From: Mesorhizobium xinjiangense
Lineage (GTDB): Bacteria; Pseudomonadota; Alphaproteobacteria; Rhizobiales; Rhizobiaceae
Length of the DNA: 64,000 nt
Assembly: GCF_009749525.1 (NCBI RefSeq)
Contig: NZ_WOAC01000001.1
Coordinates: 372,001-436,000 of the forward strand
Reading direction: 5' to 3'
Position 1 is the first letter of the stretch, and every line of letters starts with the position of its first letter. The position numbers and the translations under genes are program-made. Shown here piece by piece: positions 8,829-16,927 of this stretch. The notes beneath the pieces were generated by a model. It was not told where the DNA came from. It saw only the letters and a list, made by a program, of their open reading frames with translations, and searched no databases.

Positions 8829-9328
8829 GGGCCGCCGCCGACCGAATCGCGCGACGACATGAGCACGAACCGCGTGACGCGGAAGGGCAAGGTGGCAAAA
8901 TTGCCGCGCGCCGAAAGATAGGACGCTACGTCGTGCGGTGCCGCGTTTTTCAGCCGGGCCAGCGTGACATGCGGGGTGAATTTGCGCGCATCGGCCGACG
9001 CACCGTGCCGCAGGCAGAGGCGGTCGATCTCGCTATGCAGTCCGTTCAGTTCCGGACTGGGCGCAACGCCGGCCCAGATGACATGCGGCTTCTTGGAGCC
9101 GAAGGCGCCGACCCCGGACAGCCTGAGATCGAAGGCCGGGCGATGCACCTTGTCGAGCGCATTGGCGATTTCGTCGGCGACATGGCCTTCGACGTCGCCG
9201 ATGAAGCGCAGCGTGATGTGGTAGTTCTCGACGTCGATCCAGCGGGCGCCGGGAAGACCGCCACGCAACAGCGACAAAGAAAGCGTTGCGTCGCGGGGTA
9301 TCTCGAGGGCGGTGAAAAGTCGCGGCAT
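8744..9328 (-). CDS. thpR: RNA 2',3'-cyclic phosphodiesterase ThpR
   Basis: 2H phosphoesterase of 194 residues that opens 2',3'-cyclic phosphates on RNA (formerly 2'-5' RNA ligase). Both HxTx motifs are present: YHITLRFIG (H37, T39) and FTPHVTLARL (H120, T122). The start MPRLFTALEIP was chosen because a good ribosome site (GGAGGGAG) precedes it; an in-frame extension upstream is unlikely. The C-terminal third is encoded antisense to the end of the phosphatase gene over 85 bp. Confidence 0.93.
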   Translation of the reverse strand: MPRLFTALEIPRDATLSLSLLRGGLPGARWIDVENYHITLRFIGDVEGHVADEIANALDKVHRPAFDLRLSGVGAFGSKKPHVIWAGVAPSPELNGLHSEIDRLCLRHGASADARKFTPHVTLARLKNAAPHDVASYLSARGNFATLPFRVTRFVLMSSRDSVGGGPYVIEEAWPLDEPANLSANRSDAVRIMR

Positions 9329-9416
9329 GGCTCCCTCCTCGAATCGCTCTGTCAGACACAGCGAATCACCGATTTGCGGCAACGACAAGTCCGTAATGTG
9401 TCCTGTCGTCTAAGAG

Positions 9417-10046
9417 TCATCGTGCTGTGGACAACGCCTCCTCGACAAAGGGCAAGGCCTTTTCGACCATCCGTTCCACGCCGCGGGCGTTGGGATGCAT
9501 GCCGTCGGCAAGCAGAAGCTCGGAATGCGCCGCAACCCCGTCGAGGAAGAAAGGGTAGAGCACCAGCCCGTGCTTTTGCGCCAGGCTCGGATAGATCGCG
9601 TCAAAGGCGGCGGCATACTCTTCCCCGAGATTGGGCGCGGCGCGCATCCCGATCAGCATGACGACGATGCCGCGTGTTTTGAGGGCGCCGATCATCCGGT
9701 CGAGGTTCTCGCGCGTTCGGTCCGGCGAAAGTCCACGCAGCATGTCGTTGGCGCCGAGCTCCAGGATGACGAGCCCGGTGCCCTCGGGAACCGACCAGTC
9801 GAGCCGGGCGAGGCCGGCGCTCGTCGTGTCGCCGGAGACACCGGCATTGGCGATCGTGACGTCGTGACCGCGTTCGCGCAGCGCCTTTTCGAGTTTTGCG
9901 GGAAAGGACTGGCCTGGTGCCAGCTGGTAGCCCGCCATCAGGCTGTCGCCGAACCCGACGATGTTGATCGTCGCCGCAGCAGCCGGTACCGCCAGCGAGA
10001 TGCCGGCAAGAAAAAGAAAAACGCTGAACAGACGTTTGATTGCCAT
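9417..10046 (-). CDS. TesA-like SGNH/GDSL arylesterase
   Basis: Periplasmic esterase/lysophospholipase of 209 residues. A Sec signal ends near residue 25 (PAAAA). SGNH blocks are intact: FGDSLMAG with nucleophile S35, NAGVSGDT, GAND at 98-101 and the DGMHPN triad partner pair D181/H184. It faces the ybbA-ybbP ABC system, the same tesA-ybbA-ybbP arrangement found in many Proteobacteria, which hints at a shared envelope-lipid or export function still unclear. Confidence 0.93.
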   Translation of the reverse strand: MAIKRLFSVFLFLAGISLAVPAAAATINIVGFGDSLMAGYQLAPGQSFPAKLEKALRERGHDVTIANAGVSGDTTSAGLARLDWSVPEGTGLVILELGANDMLRGLSPDRTRENLDRMIGALKTRGIVVMLIGMRAAPNLGEEYAAAFDAIYPSLAQKHGLVLYPFFLDGVAAHSELLLADGMHPNARGVERMVEKALPFVEEALSTAR

Positions 10047-10122
10047 AAGGTCAAACCCATATCATGCGGACAGTCCCGCCTCGATGCCGTTTTGGCCAAG
10101 CTTCATATAGGATTTACGCCCG

Positions 10123-10818
10123 GTGACAGAAGCCGCAATCGAATTGAAGGACGTTTCCCTGACATTGGGCCATGGCGCGTCGCGCGTCCATGTCCTCAAG
10201 CAGGTCACGCTTGACGTCGCGCGCGGAGAGGCCACCGGCATCGTCGGTCCTTCCGGCTCGGGCAAATCGACATTGCTCATGGTGATCGCCGGATTGGAGC
10301 GGGTCGATTCGGGAACGGTACGAATCGCCGGCGAAACCTTGAACGGCAAGAGCGAGGACGCCATCGCCGCCTATCGCGGGCGCACCATCGGCATCGTTTT
10401 CCAGTCCTTCCACCTGATACCGAACATGACGGCGCTGGAAAATGTCGCCGTGCCGCTGGAGCTGGCTGGCCATAACGACGCCTTCGCCGTGGCGGCGCGC
10501 GAACTGGCGGCGGTTGGCCTAAAAGACCGCGTGACGCACTATCCGGGCGAGTTGTCCGGCGGCGAGCAGCAGCGCGTGGCCATTGCCAGGGCGCTTGCTC
10601 CGGAGCCGAAGATTCTCATCGCCGACGAGCCGACGGGCAATCTCGACCAGGCGACCGGGCGCCAGATCTGCGATCTCCTGTTCACCAAGGCGGCCGAACG
10701 CAACATGACACTGATCCTGGTCACCCATGACCAGGCGCTGGCGGCACGGTGTGACCGGCAGATCGCCATGCGTTCAGGCCGCATCGAAAGCGGCGCGCTC
10801 AGCGCCGTTTCGGCCTGA
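10123..10818 (+). CDS. ybbA: ABC transporter ATP-binding protein, YbbA/LolD-like
   Basis: ATPase of a MacB/LolCDE-type ABC system, 231 residues from a GTG start. Walker A GPSGSGKST at 42-50, Q-loop in VFQSFHLIP, signature LSGGEQQR at 144-151, Walker B with DEPT at 168-171, and H-switch VTHD. Followed four bases later by its FtsX-type permease. In E. coli YbbAP pairs with TesA; here tesA is divergent, keeping that association. It probably works on envelope lipids or proteins without moving a solute across the inner membrane; the substrate is unknown. Confidence 0.93.
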   Translation: MTEAAIELKDVSLTLGHGASRVHVLKQVTLDVARGEATGIVGPSGSGKSTLLMVIAGLERVDSGTVRIAGETLNGKSEDAIAAYRGRTIGIVFQSFHLIPNMTALENVAVPLELAGHNDAFAVAARELAAVGLKDRVTHYPGELSGGEQQRVAIARALAPEPKILIADEPTGNLDQATGRQICDLLFTKAAERNMTLILVTHDQALAARCDRQIAMRSGRIESGALSAVSA

Positions 10819-10821
10819 GCG

Positions 10822-13371
10822 ATGGGTCCACTGGGCATGCTGGCGCTGGCCGTCCGTTTCTCGTTGCGTGAGATGCGCGGCGGACTGCGCGGCTTCCTCA
10901 TCTTCCTGGCCTGCATCGCGCTGGGTGTGGCGGCGATCGGCGGCGTCAATTCGGTGGCCCGCTCGATCACCGCCGGCGTTGCCGACCAGGGCCAGACGCT
11001 TCTGGGCGGCGACATCCGTTTCGAACTGGTCCATCGCGAGGCGGATGCGCGCGAGCGTGCGTTCCTCGAAAGCCTCGGCGAGGTGGCGCCGAGCGCCAAC
11101 ATGCGCTCCATGCTGCGCCTCGAGGACGGCTCAGACCAGACGCTCGTCGAGGTCAAGGCCGTTTCGCCCGCCTATCCGCTTTTCGGTGAACTGGTCACCG
11201 CGCCGCCACTCGATCGGGACGCGGTGTTCGACGAGACGCAAGGCGTCTACGGCGCCGCTGCTGCGCCGCTGCTCCTGCAGCGTCTCGGTCTGGAGCCGGG
11301 GGCGAAGGTGCGGTTGGGCGCCGCGACGTTTGAGGTGCGGGCGGCCATCGAGAACGAACCGGACCTGGTTTCGGACGGATTCGGCTTTGCGCCGCGCTTC
11401 ATGGTCTCGCTCGACGGCCTGCGCGCGTCCGGCCTGGTGCAGCCGGGCAGCCTCGTCGAGCATGCCTACAAGATCCGCTTGCCCGAGGGGGCAAGCGAGA
11501 CCGATATCGCGGCGATCCGCAACAGGGCGGCCGCCGAGTTCCCGACGGCCGGCTGGAGCATCCGCACGCGCACCAATGCCGCGCCGGCGCTGTCGGCCAA
11601 CATCGAACGCTTCTCGCAATTCCTCACCCTGGTCGGGCTGACGGCGCTGGTCGTCGGCGGGGTCGGGGTCGGCAACGCGGTGCGCGCCTATCTCGACGGC
11701 AAGCGCGGCGTGATCGCCACATTCAAGAGCCTCGGCGCGTCCGGAAACCTCGTCTTCACGATCTACCTGGTGCAGATCCTCATCATCGCGGCAATCGGCA
11801 TCGTCGTGGGATTGTTCGTCGCCGCCTTGCTGCCATTCGCCGCCGGTGCAGCTCTTTCAGCCGTGCTGCCCCTGCCGAACGAACCCGGCATGCATCGGGA
11901 CGCGCTGGGGCTGGCGGCCCTGTTCGGGGTGATGGTCACGCTCGCTTTCGCGCTGCTGCCGCTCGGCCGGGCGCGCGACGTTCCCGCCACGGCGCTCTTT
12001 CGCGAAATGGGCATGGAAGCGGCAGGGTTGCCGAGGCCGACCTATCTGGCGGCCGCCGGGATTGTCGTTATCGCGCTGGCCGGTCTTGCCGTATGGAGCT
12101 CGAACGACCGCGACGTCGCCGTCATATTCGTCGGGGCGACCGTCATTGCCTTCGTCATCCTGCGCGGGGTAGCCCATGGGCTGCAATGGCTGGCCGCGCG
12201 CAGCCCCCGCCTGCGGTCGACCGCCCTGCGCCTGGCCGTGGGCAACATCCACCGACCGGGCGCGCTGACGCCTTCCGTAGTGCTGTCGCTCGGGCTCGGC
12301 CTGACCCTGCTCGTCACGCTGGCGCTCATCGACGGCAATCTGCGGCGCCAGATCACCGGCAATCTGCCGCAACAGGCCCCGAACTTCTTCTTCGTCGACA
12401 TCCAGAATGACGAGGTCGACCGGTTCGCCGATCTTATCGCCCGCGAGGCACCGGACGGCAAGCTGGTACGCGTGCCGATGCTGCGCGGCCGCGTCATGGC
12501 GCTCAACGGCATCGACGTGCGCGAGATCGAGGTGCCGGCACAGGGCGGCTGGGTGCTGCGCGGCGACCGCGGCATCACCTATGCGCGATCAATGCCGGAA
12601 AACTCGACCCTCGCCGAAGGCGATTGGTGGCCGGCCGATTATGCGGGCGAACCGCTGGTCTCGTTTGCGGTCGAGGAGGGGCGCGAACTCGGCCTGAAAC
12701 TCGGCGATACGGTGACCGTCAACGTATTGGGGCGCAACATAACGGCGCGCATCGCCAATTTCCGCACCGTCGAATGGGAGTCCCTGGCGATCAATTTCGT
12801 TATGGTCTTTTCGCCCAACACCTTTGCCGGCGCGCCGCATGCGTGGCTGGCAACGCTCATCGAACCGGCGGCCGACGCCGCGCAGGAGGGGCGGATCCTC
12901 AACGCCGTGACCAGAACCTTCCCCACCGTGACGACGGTGCGCGTCAAGGACGCGCTCGACGTCGTCAACCGGCTCGTCGGCCAGATCGCCACGGCGATTC
13001 GCGCCGCCGCCGCGGTGGCGCTGGTCGCCTCGGTTCTCGTTCTTTCGGGGGCGCTGGCGGCGGGAAACCGGGCCCGGATCCACGACGCGGTCGTCTTGAA
13101 GACGCTCGGCGCCACACGGCGCACGCTGATCGCCGCGTTTTCCTATGAGTATGCGCTGATCGGCCTGGCGACAGCCGTCTTCGCACTGGCGGCCGGTGGT
13201 CTGGCGGCCTGGTTCGTGGTCTCGCAGATCATGAACCTGCCGGCCGCATTCGATGGCGGCGTGGCCGTTGCGACCGTGGCCGTCGCGCTGGCCCTCACGG
13301 TCGGTTTCGGCCTGGTCGGCACATGGCGCGTGCTTGGCCACAAGGCGGCGCCGGTGCTGCGGAACCTGTAA
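10822..13371 (+). CDS. ybbP: FtsX-like ABC permease YbbP
   Basis: Large permease of 849 residues, partner of the preceding ATPase. An N-terminal membrane segment is followed by a long periplasmic domain, then blocks of membrane helices near 270-460 and again at the C-terminus (about 720-840), the two-module FtsX layout of YbbP. The N-terminus MGPLGMLALAVRFSLREMRGG is typical. It starts four bases after ybbA, so they form an operon. Length agrees with the family (about 800-850). Confidence 0.92.
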   Translation: MGPLGMLALAVRFSLREMRGGLRGFLIFLACIALGVAAIGGVNSVARSITAGVADQGQTLLGGDIRFELVHREADARERAFLESLGEVAPSANMRSMLRLEDGSDQTLVEVKAVSPAYPLFGELVTAPPLDRDAVFDETQGVYGAAAAPLLLQRLGLEPGAKVRLGAATFEVRAAIENEPDLVSDGFGFAPRFMVSLDGLRASGLVQPGSLVEHAYKIRLPEGASETDIAAIRNRAAAEFPTAGWSIRTRTNAAPALSANIERFSQFLTLVGLTALVVGGVGVGNAVRAYLDGKRGVIATFKSLGASGNLVFTIYLVQILIIAAIGIVVGLFVAALLPFAAGAALSAVLPLPNEPGMHRDALGLAALFGVMVTLAFALLPLGRARDVPATALFREMGMEAAGLPRPTYLAAAGIVVIALAGLAVWSSNDRDVAVIFVGATVIAFVILRGVAHGLQWLAARSPRLRSTALRLAVGNIHRPGALTPSVVLSLGLGLTLLVTLALIDGNLRRQITGNLPQQAPNFFFVDIQNDEVDRFADLIAREAPDGKLVRVPMLRGRVMALNGIDVREIEVPAQGGWVLRGDRGITYARSMPENSTLAEGDWWPADYAGEPLVSFAVEEGRELGLKLGDTVTVNVLGRNITARIANFRTVEWESLAINFVMVFSPNTFAGAPHAWLATLIEPAADAAQEGRILNAVTRTFPTVTTVRVKDALDVVNRLVGQIATAIRAAAAVALVASVLVLSGALAAGNRARIHDAVVLKTLGATRRTLIAAFSYEYALIGLATAVFALAAGGLAAWFVVSQIMNLPAAFDGGVAVATVAVALALTVGFGLVGTWRVLGHKAAPVLRNL

Positions 13372-13514
13372 AACGTCGCCTTTTGAAACCGAACATTCAC
13401 CAAAGGGCCGAGAGATGGCGCCCGGACAGGCGCCGAAGCGCGAAAATACACGCATCACAATGCGTTGCGCGACGTGATGCCCCTTGTTCTGGCCTCAAAG
13501 AAATATCATATTCA

Positions 13515-13607
13515 GCCGCAGGCATGCTGGAGTCCCGCCAGCGGCGCCTGGGGGCCTGCGGCGACGCCGGCGCCCGACACCCGACGGGACGGTAGCAGTA
13601 AGAGGAA
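13515..13607 (+). ncRNA. ybhL-type structured RNA leader with possible pseudoknot
   Basis: Directly upstream of the YbhL/Bax-inhibitor gene lies a 9-bp perfect stem GCCGCAGGC (13515-13523) with GCCTGCGGC (13554-13562), enclosing GCTGG/CCAGC (13526-13530 and 13538-13542). The inner loop GTCCCG (13532-13537) is exactly complementary to CGGGAC (13585-13590), 10 bases before the AGAGGAA ribosome site. The ybhL RNA motif is a known conserved element in front of this gene in Alphaproteobacteria; I identify this stretch by position and structure, and the pseudoknot is my inference. Confidence 0.72.
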
Positions 13608-13610
13608 ATC

Positions 13611-14390
13611 ATGGCTGACCTTCGCAATTACAATGCGCGCGCCGCCGCTGCGGGCACCCGCGCCGACGCCGCAATCGACGAGGGCCTGCGCGCCTATATG
13701 ATCAAGGTTTACAACCTTATGGCGCTTGGCCTCGCCATCACCGGCCTTGCCGCGCTGGGCACCGTATCCCTGGCGACGACGAGCGATCCGTCCGCGGCCG
13801 TCGCCACGCTCGGCAACGGCAACATGCTGACCCAGTTCGGCACCGTCATCTACGGCTCGCCGTTGCGCTGGCTGATCATGCTCGCACCGCTCGGCTTCGT
13901 GTTCTTCCTGTCGTTCCGCGTTCACAAGATGAGCGTGTCGGCCGCGCAGACGACCTTCTGGGCCTTTGCGGCCCTGATGGGCATCTCGCTGTCGTCGATC
14001 TTTCTCGTCTACACGACGGCCAGCATCGTGCAGACCTTCTTCATCACGGCCGCCTCCTTTGGCGCGCTGTCGCTGTGGGGCTACACGACCAAGCGCGACC
14101 TGTCGGGCATGGGCTCGTTCCTGTTCATGGGCCTGATCGGCCTCATCATCGCCATGGTGGTCAACATCTTCCTGGCCTCGCCGGCCTTGCAGTTCGCGAT
14201 CTCCGGCATCGGCGTGCTGATCTTCGCCGGGCTGACGGCCTATGACACGCAGCAGATCAAGGAGATGTACTTTGAAGGCGACGGTACGGCGGTTGCCGGC
14301 CGCAAGGCCATCATGGGCGCGCTGCGGCTCTATCTCGACTTCATCAACCTGTTCATGTTCCTGCTGCAGTTCCTGGGCAACCGCGAATAG
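13611..14390 (+). CDS. Bax inhibitor-1/YccA (YbhL) family membrane protein
   Basis: Seven-helix inner-membrane protein of 259 residues of the BI-1/UPF0005 family (YbhL-like). Conserved features include the C-terminal GLTAYDTQQIK (near residues 210-220) and the acidic GDGTAVAGRKA followed by the last helix LYLDFINLFMFLLQFLG. The family includes calcium-leak channels and FtsH modulators; the role in rhizobia is not established. A structured RNA leader precedes the gene and a strong terminator follows, so it is a single-gene unit. Confidence 0.93.
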   Translation: MADLRNYNARAAAAGTRADAAIDEGLRAYMIKVYNLMALGLAITGLAALGTVSLATTSDPSAAVATLGNGNMLTQFGTVIYGSPLRWLIMLAPLGFVFFLSFRVHKMSVSAAQTTFWAFAALMGISLSSIFLVYTTASIVQTFFITAASFGALSLWGYTTKRDLSGMGSFLFMGLIGLIIAMVVNIFLASPALQFAISGIGVLIFAGLTAYDTQQIKEMYFEGDGTAVAGRKAIMGALRLYLDFINLFMFLLQFLGNRE

Positions 14391-14417
14391 GAACCGCTGG
14401 ACCAATCGAAATCTCGA

Positions 14418-14446
14418 GGGCGGTCTGCGGGCCGCCCTTTTCTTTT
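14418..14446 (+). terminator. Rho-independent terminator after the Bax-inhibitor gene
   Basis: GGGCGG (14418-14423) pairs with CCGCCC (14432-14437), and TTTTCTTTT-like sequence follows directly. It lies 28 bases after the stop codon and ends the single-gene transcript. Confidence 0.85.
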
Positions 14447-14495
14447 GCGGCGTCACGCTGCATGAATGCTGTGCAAATCCGGAAATGCCTGCATC

Positions 14496-15065
14496 ATGAG
14501 CACAATATCCATCAGACCCGCACAAACGGCTGATCTCGATCGCATCACCGCCATCTATGGCGAGGCCGTGGCGAACGGCACGGCGAGCTACGAGCTCGAG
14601 CCGCCGACGCAAGAGGAGATGGCGTCGCGTTTCGCCGCGCTGGCGAAGAAGTCCTACCCCTATCTCGTCGCCGCGGATGCCGGGAAAGTCGTCGGCTATG
14701 CCTATGCCGGACCGTTCCGCGAGCGTCGCGCCTATCGCTTCATGGTCGAGGATTCGATCTATCTGGCGCCTGAGGCGCGGGGCCGGGGCCTCGGCAGGCA
14801 ATTGCTGATAAAGCTGATCGACGCCTCCACCGAAGCGGGCTTTCGCCAGATGATGGCGGTGATCGGCGACGGTGCGACCAACCAGGCATCGGTCGGGCTG
14901 CACGCTGCGCTGGGTTTCCGCCCCGTCGGCACGCTCGAAGGCTCGGGCTACAAGCACGGGCGCTGGCTCGACACGGTCTTCATGCAACTGGACATGAACG
15001 GCGGCACAACAACGCCGCCCGATCCCGAGTCGGTGCCGGAGCGGATCTTTCGCGCCGCGCTTTGA
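14496..15065 (+). CDS. GNAT N-acetyltransferase, phosphinothricin acetyltransferase-like
   Basis: Cytosolic acetyl-CoA-dependent acetyltransferase of 189 residues. The acetyl-CoA site is APEARGRGLGRQLL (about residues 88-101). The sequence IRPAQTADLDRITAIYGEAV at the N-terminus and GFRPVGTLEGSGYKHGRW near the C-terminus match the Bar/Pat (MddA) subgroup, which acetylates phosphinothricin, methionine sulfone or sulfoximine. The start MSTISIRP was preferred to an upstream in-frame TTG/ATG because it matches the domain start. Real substrate unknown. Confidence 0.88.
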   Translation: MSTISIRPAQTADLDRITAIYGEAVANGTASYELEPPTQEEMASRFAALAKKSYPYLVAADAGKVVGYAYAGPFRERRAYRFMVEDSIYLAPEARGRGLGRQLLIKLIDASTEAGFRQMMAVIGDGATNQASVGLHAALGFRPVGTLEGSGYKHGRWLDTVFMQLDMNGGTTTPPDPESVPERIFRAAL

Positions 15066-15086
15066 AGACGCCTCATTGGGGCGGTT

Positions 15087-15473
15087 TCAAGCCTCCACCA
15101 GCTTCAGCTTCTTGTCGAAGACGCCCAGGACTCGGGCCAGCTCGTGGCCGCGCTTGAGCACGAGGCCGGTGGCGGCAACGATGGAGTAGGCGCCCTGCTT
15201 GCGCGCCAGCTTCGGGTTCTTGACGATCTGGTAGAGCGGCACCTCGCTGGTGCGGCGGAAGACGGAGAATACGGCGCGATCCGACAGATGATCGATCGCA
15301 TAGTCACGCCATTCATTGGCCGCGACCATGCGTCCATAGGTTCGCAGGATCTGGTCGAGTTCGCGCCTGTTGAAGGTGACCGGTATGTCCATTCGATCCC
15401 GCCTCGCCTCGCTCAGCGGGATCAGTACTGCGGAGCCGTCCCCATCCTCCGCTCCGTTCGCGCGATCGACCAT
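15087..15473 (-). CDS. DUF2794 domain protein
   Basis: A 128-residue soluble protein with the DUF2794 sequence (VTFNRRELDQILRTYGRM through VLGVFDKKLKLVEA), a family almost limited to Alphaproteobacteria and of unknown function. No membrane segment or signal. The 490-bp region upstream contains several inverted repeats that could be operators (15613-15625, 15701-15723). The ATG start gives a 30-residue variable N-terminus before the domain; a downstream start at MDIPVTF is possible. Confidence 0.82.
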   Translation of the reverse strand: MVDRANGAEDGDGSAVLIPLSEARRDRMDIPVTFNRRELDQILRTYGRMVAANEWRDYAIDHLSDRAVFSVFRRTSEVPLYQIVKNPKLARKQGAYSIVAATGLVLKRGHELARVLGVFDKKLKLVEA

Positions 15474-15540
15474 GCAGTGCTACCTTTCATGACAGTTTCG
15501 CGACCATCCAAGGTTTGCGCGTTCGCCGCCGAATTGCAAC

Positions 15541-15564
15541 CCCGCGCGATGGCCCGCGCGATGG
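15541..15564. repeat. Two tandem copies of a 12-bp unit
   Basis: CCCGCGCGATGG occurs twice in succession, followed by a partial third unit (CCCGCGGC). It lies upstream of the DUF2794 gene. No function is evident. Confidence 0.7.
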
Positions 15565-15612
15565 CCCGCGGCGTAAGCGTTGCTGACGAATCAGAGGAGA
15601 GATCGGGACCGG

Positions 15613-15625
15613 ATTTGCGGCAAAT
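15613..15625. promoter_or_regulatory. Perfect inverted repeat, candidate operator upstream of DUF2794
   Basis: ATTTGCGGCAAAT is a perfect 6-1-6 dyad. On the minus strand it is directly downstream of a TTGACG, a plausible -35 hexamer for the DUF2794 gene that starts at 15473, so a bound repressor would cover the promoter. The regulator is not identified. Confidence 0.4.
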
Positions 15626-15700
15626 AGCGCGTCAATCCAACATGGTGGAGCGGTGTTTGGGCGCCCTGAAAGGGCGCGCGGAGGCCCAAGTCGATCACGC

Positions 15701-15723
15701 ACTGTAACAATATTGGTCACAGT
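15701..15723. promoter_or_regulatory. 23-bp imperfect dyad, candidate protein-binding site
   Basis: The arms ACTGT-AC and GT-ACAGT are symmetrical about position 15712 (8 of 11 pairs match). Just downstream are the odd palindrome GACAATTTGTC (15728-15738) and a 10-bp inverted repeat CGGGACAATT/AATTGTCCCG (15725-15734 and 15773-15782). The density of dyads in this gene-free stretch argues for regulation of either the DUF2794 gene or the small RNA downstream. Confidence 0.35.
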
Positions 15724-15824
15724 CCGGGACAATTTGTCGGAATTGGTGATCGTTTGCCACATTCCTGCCGTGAATTGTCCCGCTTCCGGCCCCAATGCGC
15801 AGCGAACATCTGCTCGTTGCCTGA

Positions 15825-15955
15825 GACGGTTCGGTCTGGCGCTGGCTCCGTAACCCCAAGCCCCCCGCCCACGGTGTCTTCGCCGGGCCGAACCAACCTC
15901 CGGCTTCGCTATTTTCTGGCGGTGGCCCTGTTCAGGGTCGCCGCCAGTTTTGTTT
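15825..15955 (+). ncRNA. Probable small RNA with C-rich loop and own terminator
   Basis: In a 490-bp gap without a credible gene, a 14-bp stem (15828-15841 region GGTTCGGTCTGGCG with CGCCGGGCCGAACC, two G-U pairs) is topped by CCGT/ACGG and a loop rich in C (ACCCCAAGCCCCCCGCCC). It is followed by a 15-bp terminator hairpin (CTGGCGG...CCGCCAG, about 15918-15949) and TTTTGTTT. The terminator points along the plus strand, where no gene precedes it. The 5' end is estimated. A C-rich loop is typical of sRNAs that bind Shine-Dalgarno sequences. I do not recognise the family; a 6S-like RNA is not excluded. Confidence 0.6.
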
Positions 15956-15962
15956 CAGCGCC

Positions 15963-16727
15963 TTAACTTCCGGGCGTCTCCAAAATGGCTGCGCCGAGAA
16001 TAGGGCCAGGATTGCCGTTCCGGTCGACCGACTGCAAAAGCACGGCGCAGCCCGCGCCTCCCTTCGTCATGATCTCGCTGGCCGGGATCTCATAGCTTGC
16101 CCGCTTGCCATGCCACATTCCGGCCGACTGAAAGCCGGTCACCGAATTGCGGTAGGTGATGGTACGTCCGGCATTCTCGCCGCGAGCGATCTTCACCGTC
16201 GTCAAAGGGTGGAAGAAGACCAGAAGCACATTGGCCTTTTGCGGTCCGGTGGGCGACTCTCCGGCCTCGATCACCAGGCTCTCGGCGTTTTCGGTGATGG
16301 CGAGTTCCACCGAGAGCCCCTTGCCGGCCTTTGGCAGGTGATCCAGGGCCGAGGCCACGGCCTGGCGCTTGGCGCCGCTCATATGCATGCGGCCATTGAT
16401 GACGGCCTGTGGGGTATAGATGGAACGCAGGCCGAAACTGCGGCCATATTCGGACTGGCGTGCGGTGTTGTCGGCGCTGCCGAGCGTGTCGCGCCAGCCG
16501 AGATAGTCCCAGTAGTCGACATGGTAGGAAAGCGCCACGAGATCGCCGCTGCGGGCCAATTCGTCGAGATAGGCGTCGGCGCGCGGGCAGGAACTGCATC
16601 CCTGGCTGGTGAAGAGCTCGACCACACCGCTCGGCCGGTTCTCCTGCGCCATGCCGGGTGCGGCAAGACACACGAGCAGGACAGCGGCGGCACTGGCGGC
16701 CGTTCGGAAGGGTCGACCAAGCTCCAT
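15963..16727 (-). CDS. DUF1223 exported thioredoxin-like protein
   Basis: Periplasmic protein of 254 residues with a Sec signal (cleavage near PGMAQ, residue 27). The mature N-terminus VVELFTSQGCSSCPRAD holds a CxxC pair (C44, C47) in a thioredoxin-like strand-turn, and the rest follows the DUF1223 family. Function unknown; a redox or metal role is suggested only by the CxxC. Its position downstream of acnA is common in Hyphomicrobiales. Start MELGRPF was preferred to an upstream ATG because it places the signal peptide at the N-terminus. Confidence 0.87.
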   Translation of the reverse strand: MELGRPFRTAASAAAVLLVCLAAPGMAQENRPSGVVELFTSQGCSSCPRADAYLDELARSGDLVALSYHVDYWDYLGWRDTLGSADNTARQSEYGRSFGLRSIYTPQAVINGRMHMSGAKRQAVASALDHLPKAGKGLSVELAITENAESLVIEAGESPTGPQKANVLLVFFHPLTTVKIARGENAGRTITYRNSVTGFQSAGMWHGKRASYEIPASEIMTKGGAGCAVLLQSVDRNGNPGPILGAAILETPGS

Positions 16728-16851
16728 GGGTGTTTCCGGTTGTTCGATGGGGCGTAGGGCCCCGATGCGATATGCCTTCACAATAGGCAGATGACCGCTT
16801 CAACAGAAAGTCACGTTGCGGTGAATCCGCCGTGCGGTGCGGACCTTTTCC

Positions 16852-16890
16852 AAAAGAACAAGGCCGCCGGGCGGAAAGTCCGGCGGCCTT
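16852..16890 (-). terminator. Terminator of acnA
   Basis: AAGGCCGCCGG (16860-16870) and CCGGCGGCCTT (16880-16890) form an 11-bp perfect stem. On the minus strand it is followed by GTTCTTTTGG. It lies 38 bases after the acnA stop and separates acnA from the DUF1223 gene. Confidence 0.85.
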
Positions 16891-16927
16891 GCTACGGATT
16901 GGTCCGCCCGCAGCGGAGCCTCAATTG

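Noticed and set aside
15487-15795. A 102-codon minus-strand frame before the DUF2794 gene
   Set aside because: It spans repeats and candidate operators, has Arg/Pro-rich low-complexity sequence, and no family match. It is more likely the promoter region.
15754-15966. A 70-codon plus-strand frame through the probable small RNA
   Set aside because: It reads straight through a strong terminator hairpin, has no ribosome site, and its composition is not protein-like. The RNA interpretation explains the same bases better.
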